In this document: piece after piece, positions 1 through 10,800 of the stretch | Position numbering within the stretch: the stretch's first letter is position 1 | How the letters are laid out: each line of letters starts with the position of its first letter | Origin: Chromera velia | Lineage: Eukaryota; Sar; Chromeraceae | Reading direction: 5' to 3' | Length of the DNA stretch: 22,581 nt | Assembly (NCBI GenBank): GCA_018398765.1 | Contig: JAHBMJ010001857.1 | Location: 2,879 to 25,459 of the forward strand | Made by a program: the position numbers and the translations under genes | The notes under the pieces: generated by a model | What the model saw: only the letters and a program-made list of their open reading frames with translations | What the model was told of the DNA's origin: nothing | The model's database searches: none

Positions 1-14
1 GGGGGGGGGGGGGG
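1..14. repeat. Poly-G run at the window start
   Basis: The window opens with 14 consecutive G residues and then moves abruptly into ordinary sequence. It could be a true homopolymer or an artefact at a contig edge. Nothing else can be read from it. Confidence 0.6.
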
Positions 15-53
15 AGGAAGCCTACATGCCAATCGAAATGACTCCGAGTCTAT

Positions 54-940
54 TTAACTTGCCTGATCGATACAATAAACCTTTTTCAGACAGTCAGCTA
101 GTACTTTAGAGCCGCTTCTGCACAGGATCGTACACAACAGCAAAACCATCTCCTTCATTTTCTTCTCATTATCTGAAGTGCTTCTCCCTGTTACACTTGC
201 AACGCTTTGTACGATTTTTATTCTTATGTTAATAGGCGCTCTCTCTTTGACAATTTTATACAGTTCTTTCAGCCTGCTCTGCTCCCTTTCGAAGTCTTTA
301 CATTCCATCAGAATATGAACCTCATCCTTCATCATATGTGAGGGCGACAAACATCTGTTACACAGTCGTTCTGGTTGAGTTCTATTGATGTCCCCCCCCG
401 TGAGAGCCCTGAAAAGTATATGAAAGTTTGTGGAAGACTGCAACAGTCTGAGACTCTTAAGGAGAGGTTCAACACTGCACTCTATTATTTCGCTTCTCAA
501 TCGCCATTTCCTTTCACTCAGAAGATGCATGGCCAAACGTTATCTGGTTGGGTTCTCATATTGGAAAAGAGAGAGATTCGTAAGGCGGGGGAAAATTCTG
601 TCTCTGTCTCTAATGTTTCTATTGTCTTTTTTTAACCAATCAGACAGCCAGGCACCCTTCACGATCTTTTTTACCACCCTTTTCCTTCTGCCTTTGCCTT
701 TTTTTTAAAACTTGTCCCCCACTGAGCTTGGCAAAGGAGGCCACAAAAGGGAGCAGTCCAAAGGAACAGCCAGCCATTTCACTGTCTTAACAAAGGGTTT
801 ATATGAGTTAGTCAAGCACTTATTCCACACTGCCCGGGGTAGAGCACGATCGATCGATTTGATGCATTGAACAAAGCCCTCAATCAACTTACCAAGTAGA
901 GAACTGAATGGCTCAAGAGAGAAAGAAAGAAGAGAAGATG
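54..940 (-). pseudogene. Decayed 3' end of a non-LTR (LINE-like) retrotransposon ORF
   Basis: One minus-strand frame reads from about 940 down to 54 and is broken only by two TAA codons, at 705-707 and 540-542. Near the end it has a cysteine/histidine cluster (LCNRC, then DEVHILMEC, then a charged FEREQSRLKEL helix). This C-x2-C...H-x4-C pattern is typical of the zinc-binding segment after the reverse transcriptase domain in many non-LTR retrotransposons. The RT catalytic motifs are not present, so only the C-terminal ~290 codons remain. Because the frame is kept across both stops, decay by point mutation looks more likely than unrelated ORFs. The 5' boundary is vague: the frame stays open slightly past 887 into AT-rich DNA with no obvious start. 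The family call is from motif recognition only. Confidence 0.55.
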
Positions 941-1331
941 AAATAAAAGAGTGGTGAGAGAGACCAAAACAATATATATGTTGTTGTTATAGTGTTGTAT
1001 GAAATTCAATTCATATTTCAAGTGTTGCGCAGCTGTCTTTGACTCTTATTTAATTATGATTCAGATATCAGTTTTATATAGTGGTTAGTAGCGGCATACT
1101 GTTTGTTTATGAATATGGTTTACTGATTGAATAATTTACATTAGATTACATTTTGTAAGATTAAACAATTTTTTTCTCCGGTGAAGCTAAACAATACTAC
1201 AATAGTGCCGCCTCGTCTTCATGGTCTTCAGTGGAGCAAAATTAGTGTCTTTTAGCTATCCAGCCGAAGGGCCTTTTCTGAAACTTCGAGGTGTGCACTT
1301 TATTACTAGTAAACTATCGTAAACTCAGTAA
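941..1331. other. AT-rich intergenic stretch
   Basis: This is AT-rich sequence between the LINE-like remnant and the inverted-repeat arm. I see no credible ORF, RNA gene or ordered repeat in it. It may include diverged outer parts of the flanking repeat. Confidence 0.5.
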
Positions 1332-1501
1332 TATTCTCCCGTGTATACAGTTTGTCCTGTATAATTTTAAGATAAGCATTTTAAGTTTGGAAACACGGCA
1401 TTCAAACTAAGTTCTGAAGGTCATTTACGTTCGCGAGTAATGTCGACGAACCTAAATGGCTAAAAAATCTGTACTGAAGCTGCTGAGACAAAAGTTAGAG
1501 C
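1332..1501 (+). repeat. Left arm of a long inverted repeat
   Basis: This arm matches the reverse complement of 4300-4466. The inner block 1448-1501 pairs with 4300-4353 with about 2 mismatches in 54 bases. Further out, several shorter blocks remain in the same order: a TATTCTCCCG-like block, CAGTTTGTCCT, AAACTAAGTT and CATTTACGTTCGCG, separated by diverged sequence. The arrangement suggests terminal inverted repeats of a DNA transposon, MITE or foldback element that was later split by the LTR element between the arms. No transposase remains between them. Confidence 0.75.
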
Positions 1502-1594
1502 TGGTGATTTTTCAGTAAAGCAGAAATCAGTATCGCCGTTTCCTTTTAGCAACAGTAGTTGCTTTAATTCAAAAAACCTTCTTCAGCAATACTG

Positions 1595-2015
1595 TGAGTG
1601 TGATGGGTGGTATTATGGTGCAGTCATGCAAAGCACTATCAGGCGGCATCGACGTACAGACGCACGCGTGAGGCGGGCCGCCGCGAGCGCCCATCGTATT
1701 GCGTATATGCATGTACGTGCATGTTTGTATCATTGCATGCAGTGTCAAAGCTTGAAGTATATGTAAGAACAAAGAGTGAGAAACTGCTCAATCTAGCAGA
1801 ACCGATTATAAAAGAGAGCAGATGCATGAACATACCTATATGGTGATGCTGTGTATGATCAGATCTCCATTTATAGGGAGTAGGTAGGAAGCCCAGTTGC
1901 TTCAGTGAGTAGATGTGAAGGAAGCCTAGCTGCTTCGCAGGAGAAGGAAGCTATACTGCTTCAAGTAACTGTTGTCTGAGACTTCTTTCTGAAGTTCAAC
2001 CTCTCTGCATTAACA
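1595..2015 (+). repeat. 5' LTR
   Basis: It is 421 bp long and differs from the 3' LTR at 15 positions with no indels. All 15 differences are transitions. It holds a TATAAAA sequence at 1807-1813, which could serve as the promoter core. It ends in CA and is followed directly by the primer-binding-site candidate. Confidence 0.9.
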
Positions 2016-2016
2016 T

Positions 2017-2030
2017 TGGTGCCCTTTCAG
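2017..2030 (+). other. Candidate primer-binding site
   Basis: TGGTGCCCTTTCAG lies one base after the LTR end. A TGG at this position is what pairing with a tRNA 3' CCA end would need. I cannot name the tRNA from the sequence. Confidence 0.45.
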
Positions 2031-2180
2031 GCGGGCCTTCGAGTAGACAACTGCAGAGAGGCAGACGAATTGAGACAGACGCTGTTCGTTCTGTGGCGTT
2101 GAGTCGTGTAGACGGTGTAGAGCATTGTGGAGAGACGTTTCTTTTCGAATACGAACAACTGTTGCTTATAAAAGAATACG

Positions 2181-3323
2181 ATGTCTGCACAGGCTGTGCT
2201 GTCAACTCCACAGCAGACAGGAAGAACTGGAGCAGATTCTCCCACTGCAGCTGGAGGAAGGAAGAAGATGCAGATTGCGGGAAGATGAGATCTGAAGCCT
2301 CCAGAGTTTTCCAAGGATCTGAAGGCAGAAGACAAAAAAAAAGAGAACCAGAGAGCACTGGAACACTTTCGTTTTTCTTTCGATATTTACCAAGAGTTGA
2401 CCGCTCTGGTACTTGGATATGATGAAGCCACAGCCGGCCCTGCTGAACAGGAGATGTGGAACCTGCAGATGAAGCAAGCGTTGACGCAGTACAGAATGAA
2501 GGACGCAGAATTCTTCACCGTTGTCAAGAACGCGCTGCAGAAACCAGGTACGACGTACAAAGACGGCCTTGTGGCACTCGAGAAGCACTTCAGACATGAC
2601 GCCATCTCTATGTTGGTAACCGCTGTCTTCGCGTTGATCGATTTTGCCGGGAACAAGGTCGCAGAGCCACAGAAGAGACTCTTGTTGTTCAACAAAGTCA
2701 TGGCGGATGTACAGTCGAGCAACTACACCCCTGACGGCTTCTTTTAGTTGTTTCTTGTCGTTCGTGGCTTGAAGGAGAAGCATAGAGAAGTCGTCTACAC
2801 CAAGATGAAGGCGAAATACAATTCAACGGGGGGTACTTTGCCGACTTTAGAGGATCTGAGAGGAGACATCGAGTCGTTAGGCACTGCTCAGCAGATTGCC
2901 AAGAGTAACGACTCTGAACAGACACAGGATGGACATGAGTTTGGTAGCAGGGCAGAAAGAAAAGGGAGAGGCCCCAAAGGACTGACATTCGCCGGGGGTG
3001 CTAGCAGGGGTGGTGGTTCTGGCCCTTGTTTCATTTGCGGTATCTTTGGACACCGGGCTGACAAGTGTATGCTCACGGAAGAAGAGATCACAGAGAAGAA
3101 AGAAATGGACAAGAAGTTTGTCAAGGCCCTCTTTGAGAAGAGAAAGGCAGACAAAAAAGAGAAGGAGAGTGCAAGTGCAGCCAGAGCGTCAACTGCAGGA
3201 CACACACCTGCTCAGAAGTCAAAGAAGAAGGAGAATACTGCAGCTGCGCTTTGCAGGGTAGAAGACTCAGATTCTGACGCCTTCACAGATAACTCATACG
3301 ACTCTGACACAACGTACTTCTGA
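2181..3323 (+). pseudogene. Gag-like polyprotein ORF with CCHC zinc knuckle, two in-frame stops
   Basis: From an ATG at 2181 one frame runs to a TGA at 3321-3323, about 380 codons. It is interrupted only by TGA at 2286-2288 and TAG at 2745-2747. The central part is helical and resembles retrotransposon capsid regions. The C-terminal part has a zinc knuckle near 3029-3070 (C-F-I-C, G-H, then K-C), fitting C-x2-C-x4-H-x4-C, followed by a Lys/Glu/Ser-rich tail. Gag proteins package element RNA in cytoplasmic particles. With no pol, this copy would depend on a partner element. The first stop leaves only 35 codons upstream; the second splits capsid from nucleocapsid. The stops most likely mark an inactive copy. 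Readthrough cannot be excluded, but nothing seen supports it. Confidence 0.75.
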
Positions 3324-3657
3324 AGAGTCAAGAGAGGCCGGAATGAGGGGTGTTGATGAAGAGTTTCATTTTGTGTAATGTGTCTCATGTACTGTTTAAG
3401 TTGGCTTTTCAATGACATCCATTTTCTATGGTTTATTACTCACTCACTCAAATCTGTGGGTGCTCGCCATGATTGATTTCCTCTTTTCTGAATTGTACGG
3501 ATCTGATTTGCACATCAGATAGCTAGTTGACTATCCGATGAAGCCATCAGGTCATACGAGGGAAAGTGAGTGAATGACTCAGATCTTTCATGTTGATGGA
3601 TGAAGTACTCGTTCACTCAGTCTATCTCTGTGAAGGAGTGAACTCAGGGGGTGATTA
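3324..3657 (+). other. Untranslated region between gag and the 3' LTR
   Basis: About 330 bp has no ORF of interest. It contains repeated short motifs of the type CACTCACT and GTGAGTGA, plus the G-rich AGGGGG at 3646-3651 just before the 3' LTR. That tract is a short candidate polypurine primer. No pol remnant is visible. Confidence 0.5.
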
Positions 3658-4078
3658 TGAGTGTGATGGGCGGTATTATGGTGTAGTCATGCAAAGCACC
3701 ATCAGGCGGCATCGACATACAGACGCACGCGCGAGGCGGGCCGCCGCGAGCGCCCATCGTATTGCGTGTATGCATGTGCGTGTATGTTTGTATCATTGCA
3801 TGCAGTGTCAAGGCTCGAAGTATATGTAAGAACAAAGAGTGAGAAACTGCTCAATCTAGCAGAACCGATTACAAAAGAGAGCGGATGCATAAACATACCT
3901 ATATGGTGATGCTGTGTATGATCAGATCTCCATTTATAGGGAGTAGGTAGGAAGCCCAGTTGCTTTAGTGAGTAGATGTGAAGGAAGCCTAGCTGCTTCG
4001 CAGGAGAAGGAAGCTATACTGCTTCAAGCAACTGTTGTCTGAGACTTCTTTCTGAAGTTCAACCTCTCTGCATTAACA
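3658..4078 (+). repeat. 3' LTR
   Basis: It is 421 bp long and colinear with the 5' LTR, about 96% identical, with 15 transitions and no transversion or indel. The TATA-like motif of the 5' copy reads TACAAAA here (3870-3876). Confidence 0.9.
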
Positions 4079-4299
4079 AATATATTTTGAGCAGAGAGTG
4101 CGTTACGATATGTGGAACCATGAGGAAAATGGTGTGGCCAGCGTTTTGTGGGAAAGTTTTGTGGCTGTTATGTTTTTTTATCAATCCTAGATTAATGATG
4201 GCAGATGACCATTTCCAAGGTAGACGCGATTATTGCTGAAAGGAGATGGCATGTATTTACCGATTCAAGCAACAGTCAAAACTTACTTTCTCTAACTCT

Positions 4300-4466
4300 C
4301 TCCAACTTTTGTCTCAGCAGCTTCAGTACAGATTTTTTTGCCATTTAGGTTCGCCGGTGGCCATGGTGTGCGCGAACGTAAATGGTTATTAAAACTTAGT
4401 TTTGACGGGACCTTGTTTTTTCCCCTATAAATGTGCGAAAGGACAAACTGCACGCGCGGGAGAATA
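4300..4466 (-). repeat. Right arm of the long inverted repeat
   Basis: This is the reverse complement of the arm at 1332-1501, best over 4300-4353. Between the 3' LTR and this arm (4079-4299) there is no ORF. Weaker inverted similarity may extend inwards towards 4240. Confidence 0.75.
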
Positions 4467-4876
4467 AAGTCCGCAATTAACTGAAATTTGAATTGCGAAC
4501 TCATGCAGCTTGCAAACAAAAATAAACAAATTAAAACAGTCGTGTGGACGCAAAACTCGACGCGCCTGAGAATATATACGATCCAGTCGAAAGTTCAACT
4601 CGCACATGCAGTACGTACACGCATATTGCCGATACGTACATCAGCATAGAAACGCATGATTCACATACACCTACCTATATGTGTACTACGTCTGCATGGC
4701 CTGTAGCTGCAAGCGGAAGTTGAACGCAAACAGCGGAGAGGAGGCATGATGAATGTGAGAAGAGGAGCAAGCTTTCAGCCGTGATGTACCAGTCTAAACG
4801 CTGCCAGTTGTGTTCAGACTGAGTCTTCTCAGGTGTGTCCTTTTGCCTTGTACGGGACCAAACGTGGCTCGTGTGA
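4467..4876 (+). other. 5' flanking region of the large gene
   Basis: About 400 bp carries no gene-like ORF. It contains ACGTAC/GTACGT-rich short palindromic patches around 4610-4690. An in-frame TGA at 4874-4876 directly precedes the chosen start codon. Promoter elements could not be assigned. Confidence 0.4.
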
Positions 4877-7800
4877 ATGGAGGAATCGGTTGACAGCGCC
4901 CTCTTGAGGAGTGCAGCGCGAATAAAGGAGTCGGACCTCAACTGGAATGTCCATGCATCCGCCCTGACGCTCGAGGGGGCCAGGGGAGCGCGGCGCCCCT
5001 CCGTTTTGCGGGAGGGGGGCGGAAGTCGGCGTTCTGAGTTTCATGAAGAGTGGCTTCGCACGGAACAGCAACAGCTGTGCAGCCTGTACAGTCGGAATCT
5101 GTCTTCTGACTTTGACTTCGGGCCATCCGAGGCTGTCATTCACCTGACAAACGCACCCTCGTCCTCCTCGAAAGATGTACCCCCGACTCTTGACAGCGGT
5201 GTGGGCCAAGCTACCGTCCCAGTCTCGAAAGAAGGGGGGGGACTGGGGCTGGAAGCGCCTGCGCCTACTGAGGGGACGCGTGTAGACTCACCTGAAGTGG
5301 TCAGTCAGGCTGGCTGACAGGCTGGTAGAGAGAGCCGAAGCTCTCGCTTGGTCACTCCTTGCGATGCTGATTCTTTCTTCTCTGCTTCCCCCCCCCCGCC
5401 TGCAGGTTCGGCTGGTTGCCTACGAGAGCGTTATGATCTCGCTTCTCAACGAAGGCCATCAGAGGGAAGAGAGAACGGAAGGAAAAGAAGAGGGCGGGTC
5501 CAGCCTTCCTCCCACAGCCGAAGCGGCTGCAGAGCATGTGAGACGTTTCTTCGGAGTGTCTCTGGAGGACCACCGAGTCGCAGTGCAGAGCATCTCCTTG
5601 GCCCTTGACCTGCTGCTTGCGGGGGGCCCAGAGGGGCATGAGAGGCTGCCGGAGGGGGAGAGGGCGGGCAGGATGGGGGAGTTTGCACATGCGTTCTGGT
5701 GTGCAGCAGAGACGAATGGACTCTCGGCACTTCGAAGGGTGAGTGCCTCGGATATCCGCTTCCGTCTCCTCTGTCTCTTGTGCACACAAGGATGCTGGGA
5801 AGGGGAAGGGGAAGCAGTGAAAAGATTCATACGGCGTCAGGTTGCTTTTGTGCGGTCGTCAGTCGATTCCCTTGTGCTTCCGGGAGCGCTACAGGAGTTC
5901 CATCTGGCCGTCCTGAAGTTGGGCGAAGAGGCGGCAAGAGAGGGCAAGGGGGAGGGGGAGGAACACGCGACAGTGCGCGAGGGAGGCACAGAGGGAGTGA
6001 ATGGAAATGCAACTCGGACTCTAGAGGATGGGACAGGGTCGTCATTTGCTTTGAGGCACAGTCTCGAGGGGGAAGGTGGGGGACAAGGTCCCTGCCCCTT
6101 CCCCTTAGTGGGAGGGGGGGGGGGCCTTCTGGGAGCGCCTCTGTCGAGTGCCGCCAGTGCGAGTGCGAGTGGGACGTCCGGCTGCAGTCTGTCTGCGTCG
6201 ACTGCAGGAGGGGGGGGAAGGGGGAAGAAGAAAAGTTGGGCCCGTCGATGCCGGGCCCTACTGGAGGACAAGAGAGAGGCCGTGAGACAGATCAGTGTGA
6301 TGGAACGGCACCTTCTCTCAGAGACTGTCTATGTGCACATTCCTGAAGAGCGGTCTCCTTTTCAGAAGATGCACAGACAGCAGCAGAGAGGGCAAGGGCA
6401 GGCCTCGATGCTGCCTGCGCACAGATCGGCTACTGTCGAGTCAGGATCTTCGGTTGCACCCCCGCTGAATGCCTCAGCACCCGAGCCTAGACCCGCCCAG
6501 CAACAGCAGCAGAGTTCGAGTGCTCTGTTCAGGTCCCTCCCTGCAGACAGGTTGAGGAGACCCGGAACAGTCTCTGGAGGGGGTGCCTTGGCACGACAGC
6601 TGGTGGGCAGGGCGGTGCAGGCGATAGAGAGGGTACTGCAACGCCACTGCTGGAGGAAGGGGGGGGACGGGGTGTCCGATGGGATCTGTTGGCCCGGCAA
6701 GGGGCCAAGTTTGGGTCTTTCCGAGACCATTAGCGAGTGTAGTGAAGAGAGCGCGGAGGAGGGCGCAGAAAAGAAAGAAAAGTCAAGGCCTCCGTCCTTC
6801 TTCTCACTTCACCCTGAGAAGATCTTCAGAGAAATGGTGGGGGTGGCCCTAGACGCATCAGTAGGGGGGAGGCCTCTAGACGGAGCAAGGGACCCTGGGA
6901 GGTCCTGGGTCCCCTCTCGTCGGGCTTTTCCTCTCTCTGTGGATTTGCGCCTGTCGCTCTGGTTTCAGATTCTTCGAATGTGTCTCAGAATGAAGTCGGA
7001 GGAGGGGTGTGCCGGTCCTCTGAGAGGGCCCGTTGGGAAAGGAACGGAAGGAGGAAGTGATAGTTCTCTCTCTTGTGTAGGGGCACAGAGCAAAGATGCT
7101 GCAGTCAAAAGAGAAGGCAGTCAGGTTGACTTATGTCCTCTCTCTTCTCTCTGCTCTTTCAGAGGGACTCCCGATGGCCTTGGACACACACTAGAAACGA
7201 ATGCAAACCTAGCGATCGCTTTGCTTTACAGGGGGGTTCGAATAGCGGCTTCTTCACTCTGTGAGGGTCTGGACCCGGCTTTGTGTCTGCTTGGTGCCGC
7301 AGCAGTATGGCAGGAATCGCGGATTCTCAGCAGCCAGGCAGAAGAGGAAATATTTGATGAGCAGACGATCCAAAGAGACCGCCTGAGGGTCTCCCGGATA
7401 CTCACAAGAGTATGTGGACTTCCCTCCCCTCCCCCTCCCTCCGAGTCTCTCTCTCGTATCGTTCCCGTCTCCCGTCTCTTTATCCCGTCTCTGATTCTCC
7501 GCTACACACTCTTACTGCGCCTCCGCGACCGGGTCGACCAAATCCTTGCAGCTCCTCCATCGGGGAGGGATGTGTCGGGGTGTCGTGTGAGATGTCTGCT
7601 CCGTCTCCGCAGAGAAACTGCCAGAGCGGCCGCTGTAGCCCTCCGACAGCCTGCTTCCCCAACGCAGGCACAATGCATGTCGGATGCCGCGTGCTCCTCT
7701 CACCCCCCTCTGCATCGTGCTTCCAGCAGCGCTACCTCTCTCTCCTTTGTGCCGAGCCGGCTTCCTCTATCGGTGGTCGATGGCGGTTCTGGTCCCCTTG

Positions 7801-10800
7801 CAACTGCCCTTGAGTGGCACACGGCGCGGCCCCTCAGTCGCGTGCTGGCGGGGTCGTGTCGATCTGCAGTTGCTGCCGTACTTGGACAAGGTAGAGTTGG
7901 AAGAGAAAGAGAGAACACGCCGAGAGACCCGGCAAGTCGAGTTGTGGCACTTGCAGCTCGCGCTGCCAGCAGCATGCAGAGTGCAACAGAAATGGTTCGT
8001 GCTGTCACAGCAAGTCTGTCGTTCTGGTTAGATAGCGCACTCAGTGAGGCAGAGAGGACCGAGGATAGGAGGATGAGCGTTGTGGGGGGGCACGAGGAGA
8101 ATGAAGAAACAGAGAGAAACAAAGAGAGCGAGGACGGGCCACACTGGTTTGCCGCTCGGGTCGTTTTAGCAGATTTCCTCTCACCTCTCCTTTCAGGATT
8201 GCAGAGAGAGCACCTCACCCTGTTGACAGAAGCGCTCGATGATAGCTCAGCTGTCTTCAGACTTTCAGAGGAAACGGCGCAAGCGTTAGGGAGTGTGGGG
8301 GCGGCTGTGTCCTCGTTGGCCTCAGCCGTCGATGCACTCTTCCAACGTTTGTCAGAGGCGTGTGGGGAGGGGGACAGGGCCAAGGTGAGAGAGCTGGAGA
8401 GGAGGACGAGCCTGAATTTCCGTCGGGCCTCCGGCGTTACCTCCAGCCAGGTTGCCTCGGCTCTCTACCTGTCGACCTCCATGGAGGCAGGGAAAGTGAA
8501 GAGACGCCGTAGCTCTCTGGTGCTCTCCCAAGCGTACTCAGCAAAGGAGTCACAGCTGTTCGTGAACCCCCTCTCGATCAGTCGTCGGCAGTCCAGAGGG
8601 AGAGTGAGTGCACACCCGGGGGAGTCCGGGGTGCTCTCGAGTGCTCAAATGGACGCACAGGGAGCAGCACGGAGGACTTCATTGCAGGCCGTATCCCTTC
8701 AGTCCGCCGCAGTCCGCGCTGCCCTGTCTGCTCTGAACGACGACCCTTCAGTTGAAATTGAACAGAGTGCGGTGAGCAGTCGGTTGTTGACCTTCGGTCT
8801 CGCTTTTTGGGATTTCGTTTCCCGTCTGTCTTTTGGAAGGGGGGGAAGGACCAGGAGGACCAGGGCTGGGGGGGTCGAAGAGGAAGACGAGGAAAAGGAG
8901 GCGGTGGCTGCATTGGACGATTGTCAGGGTGCAGAGGGAGAGGGGAGCGCTGCCTCCCTCCTGTTGGGCCTGCTGGAAAATTTCTGCGATGCGGTCTGCA
9001 AAATTGGAAGGAATGCCGGAAGCCGCGTAATAAAGGTCAGCCAAAATTCGGCCGGGACGGATTATTGAATCATGACTTTCTCTCCTCTCTTCCCATTTGC
9101 CGAAGGTGTGTGTGCATTAGTGCTGTTCCGAATGAGATCTGAAGTGAGTCCCATGCACCGTCTTCCCACTCATTCTATTCAATGCTGTGTGTGAAATGTG
9201 CAGCGAATCGACAAGCGTGGAGGGAGTGCAGAGGCGAGTGGAGGCATCAGAAGGCCCGGTGTTCCTGTCGCAAGCCATGCAGCAGAGATATCTGTGTCCT
9301 TGGCCAGAAGCGGTTTGAGCCAATCTCTATCTGAATGCTCCCCTCAACTGGTGGCCAGCTTGTCCGATGTCACTCAGGTCCGTCTGTCGTCCTAATAGAT
9401 GTGGAAGAAACACTTGTGTTCTCGCTTTCTTTTTCTTCTCGTGGTCTTCTCATGTATGTCGTCTCTTCCAAACACAAGCTTTTCGTGCAATGGGCTTCAC
9501 TTCATATGTCTGCGGGAGAATGAAGAGGAGAAACTTCCCTCTGTTTATGTGTTTGTATTTGTTATCTGTTTGCATGTCTGCAGACCCTTGCCCTTCTGGA
9601 GACAGCAGCAGGGGCCCCCACCTTCCTTGAGAGAGTGCAGAGAGAGGTGAATGACCCTCTCGTCTCGGGGGTCAGTCAGTCAGTCAGCCAGACAGGCATG
9701 CAGTGTTTGGTTCTTTGCATTTGCCGTGTGCAGGGCTTTTGCGAAAAATAGAAAGTAGAAAGGCTGATCATGTTCTGCTGCCCCGGTTTTGATTCCTTTA
9801 ATGTAGCGATGAGCCTCCGGTCTATTCTTTTGATCAAGCTATCGGTACTCCCCCTGGTGAAGGGGTGGCGTCTCCCGGCTGCGATTCATTCTTCCCTAAT
9901 CTTCACAACCTGGATCTTGTTGTGGTCCTTTTTTTCTGTTGTGCAGTTGGTCGAGGAGAGCTGTCTCCGAGCGCGCGGACTGTCTTCCCTTCCCTCCCGC
10001 CTGCCTCTGCCGGTGGGGCAGCTGTGGTTAGAGGTGCCTGTAGGCGAGGAGGAAGTGACCGGGGGGCAGTCGAGGAGGCGGTCGTTCCTTGGAACCCTCC
10101 TTGGAAGGCGGGAAAGGGGGAAGAATGGGAAAAGCAGAAAGGGGCTGTACGGATCCAGGGAAGGGGAGACCTCGAAGCCCGCCCAGCGGGCGCGTGGGGA
10201 AGTCGCAAACGGGAGGACAGGCGGTTCGGTCCGGGGAGATGCGAAAAGACAACGCAGGTTCTCTATTGAGGTTGGAAAGCGGGCGCTTCAGTTTCCAGAT
10301 TCCGATGCGCTGTTGTTCGACGCTTCTTCTTCTGCTCTCTTCAAGTCAACCGCCCAGTCTCTGGTGGGTTCTCGAGGACAGCAACAGCATGAAGGACGAA
10401 GGAGACTGTCTGAGGGGCGAGTGGAAATTGATTCGCTTGAAGGAGGCGCAGGGGGCGCAGCAGTGGGTCTGCCCTCGTTCACGGCGTCATGTGTGGTAGG
10501 AAAAAGAGACGGCAGGGAGAGAGCGACAGACTCGGTGCAAGGTGGGAGAGAGAGCACAGAGCAGAAACTTATTCGGAGTGCGAGAGACATCTGCACACTC
10601 AGGTGTGTGGTTCCGTCGGGTAGATCAGATTTTATGTTTGTCTCCTCTGTGTCGTCGAAAATTGTAGACTTTTGTTCCTTCTACTGCCACATCGCGAGTT
10701 CAGGCTCGTGACGCGCTGACTTCTTTGCAAAAGGAGTGTGTGTCTTCGAGATCCTCCTGCATTGGCTCTGGCTGTTTTTTCTTTCTGCGGCAAAACTTCT

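Larger units (their letters stand above)
1595..4078 (+). mobile_element. Gag-only LTR retrotransposon (TR-GAG-like, probably Ty1/copia-related)
   Basis: Two direct 421-bp LTRs (1595-2015 and 3658-4078) both begin TGAGTG and end TAACA. They bracket a ~1.64-kb internal region. Inside are a primer-binding-site candidate right after the 5' LTR, one gag-like reading frame with a zinc knuckle, and a short G-rich tract before the 3' LTR. Protease, integrase, RT and RNase H are absent, so the element is non-autonomous. This layout matches the TR-GAG class of short LTR elements carrying only gag. If each LTR is taken two bases longer, the flanks are AATAC (1588-1592) and AATAT (4079-4083), a possible 5-bp target duplication with one mismatch. 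The element lies inside an inverted repeat, so it inserted after that repeat. Confidence 0.85.

Noticed and set aside
540-707. TAA read as glutamine (ciliate-type code) in the LINE-like ORF
   Set aside because: TAA ends the LRR gene in this window, and both TAAs are in an element that is otherwise incomplete. Decay is simpler.
7700-8383. Minus-strand 227-codon ORF opposite exon 2
   Set aside because: It is antisense to a longer protein-like frame, Ser/Ala/Pro-rich, and shows no domain character. It looks like a shadow of GC-biased codons.
9225-9330. Alternative exon 3 frame reading SVEGVQRRVEASEG and so on
   Set aside because: It looked protein-like, but its phase does not match the neighbouring exons. 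The phase-0 frame for 9204-9377 joins cleanly on both sides.
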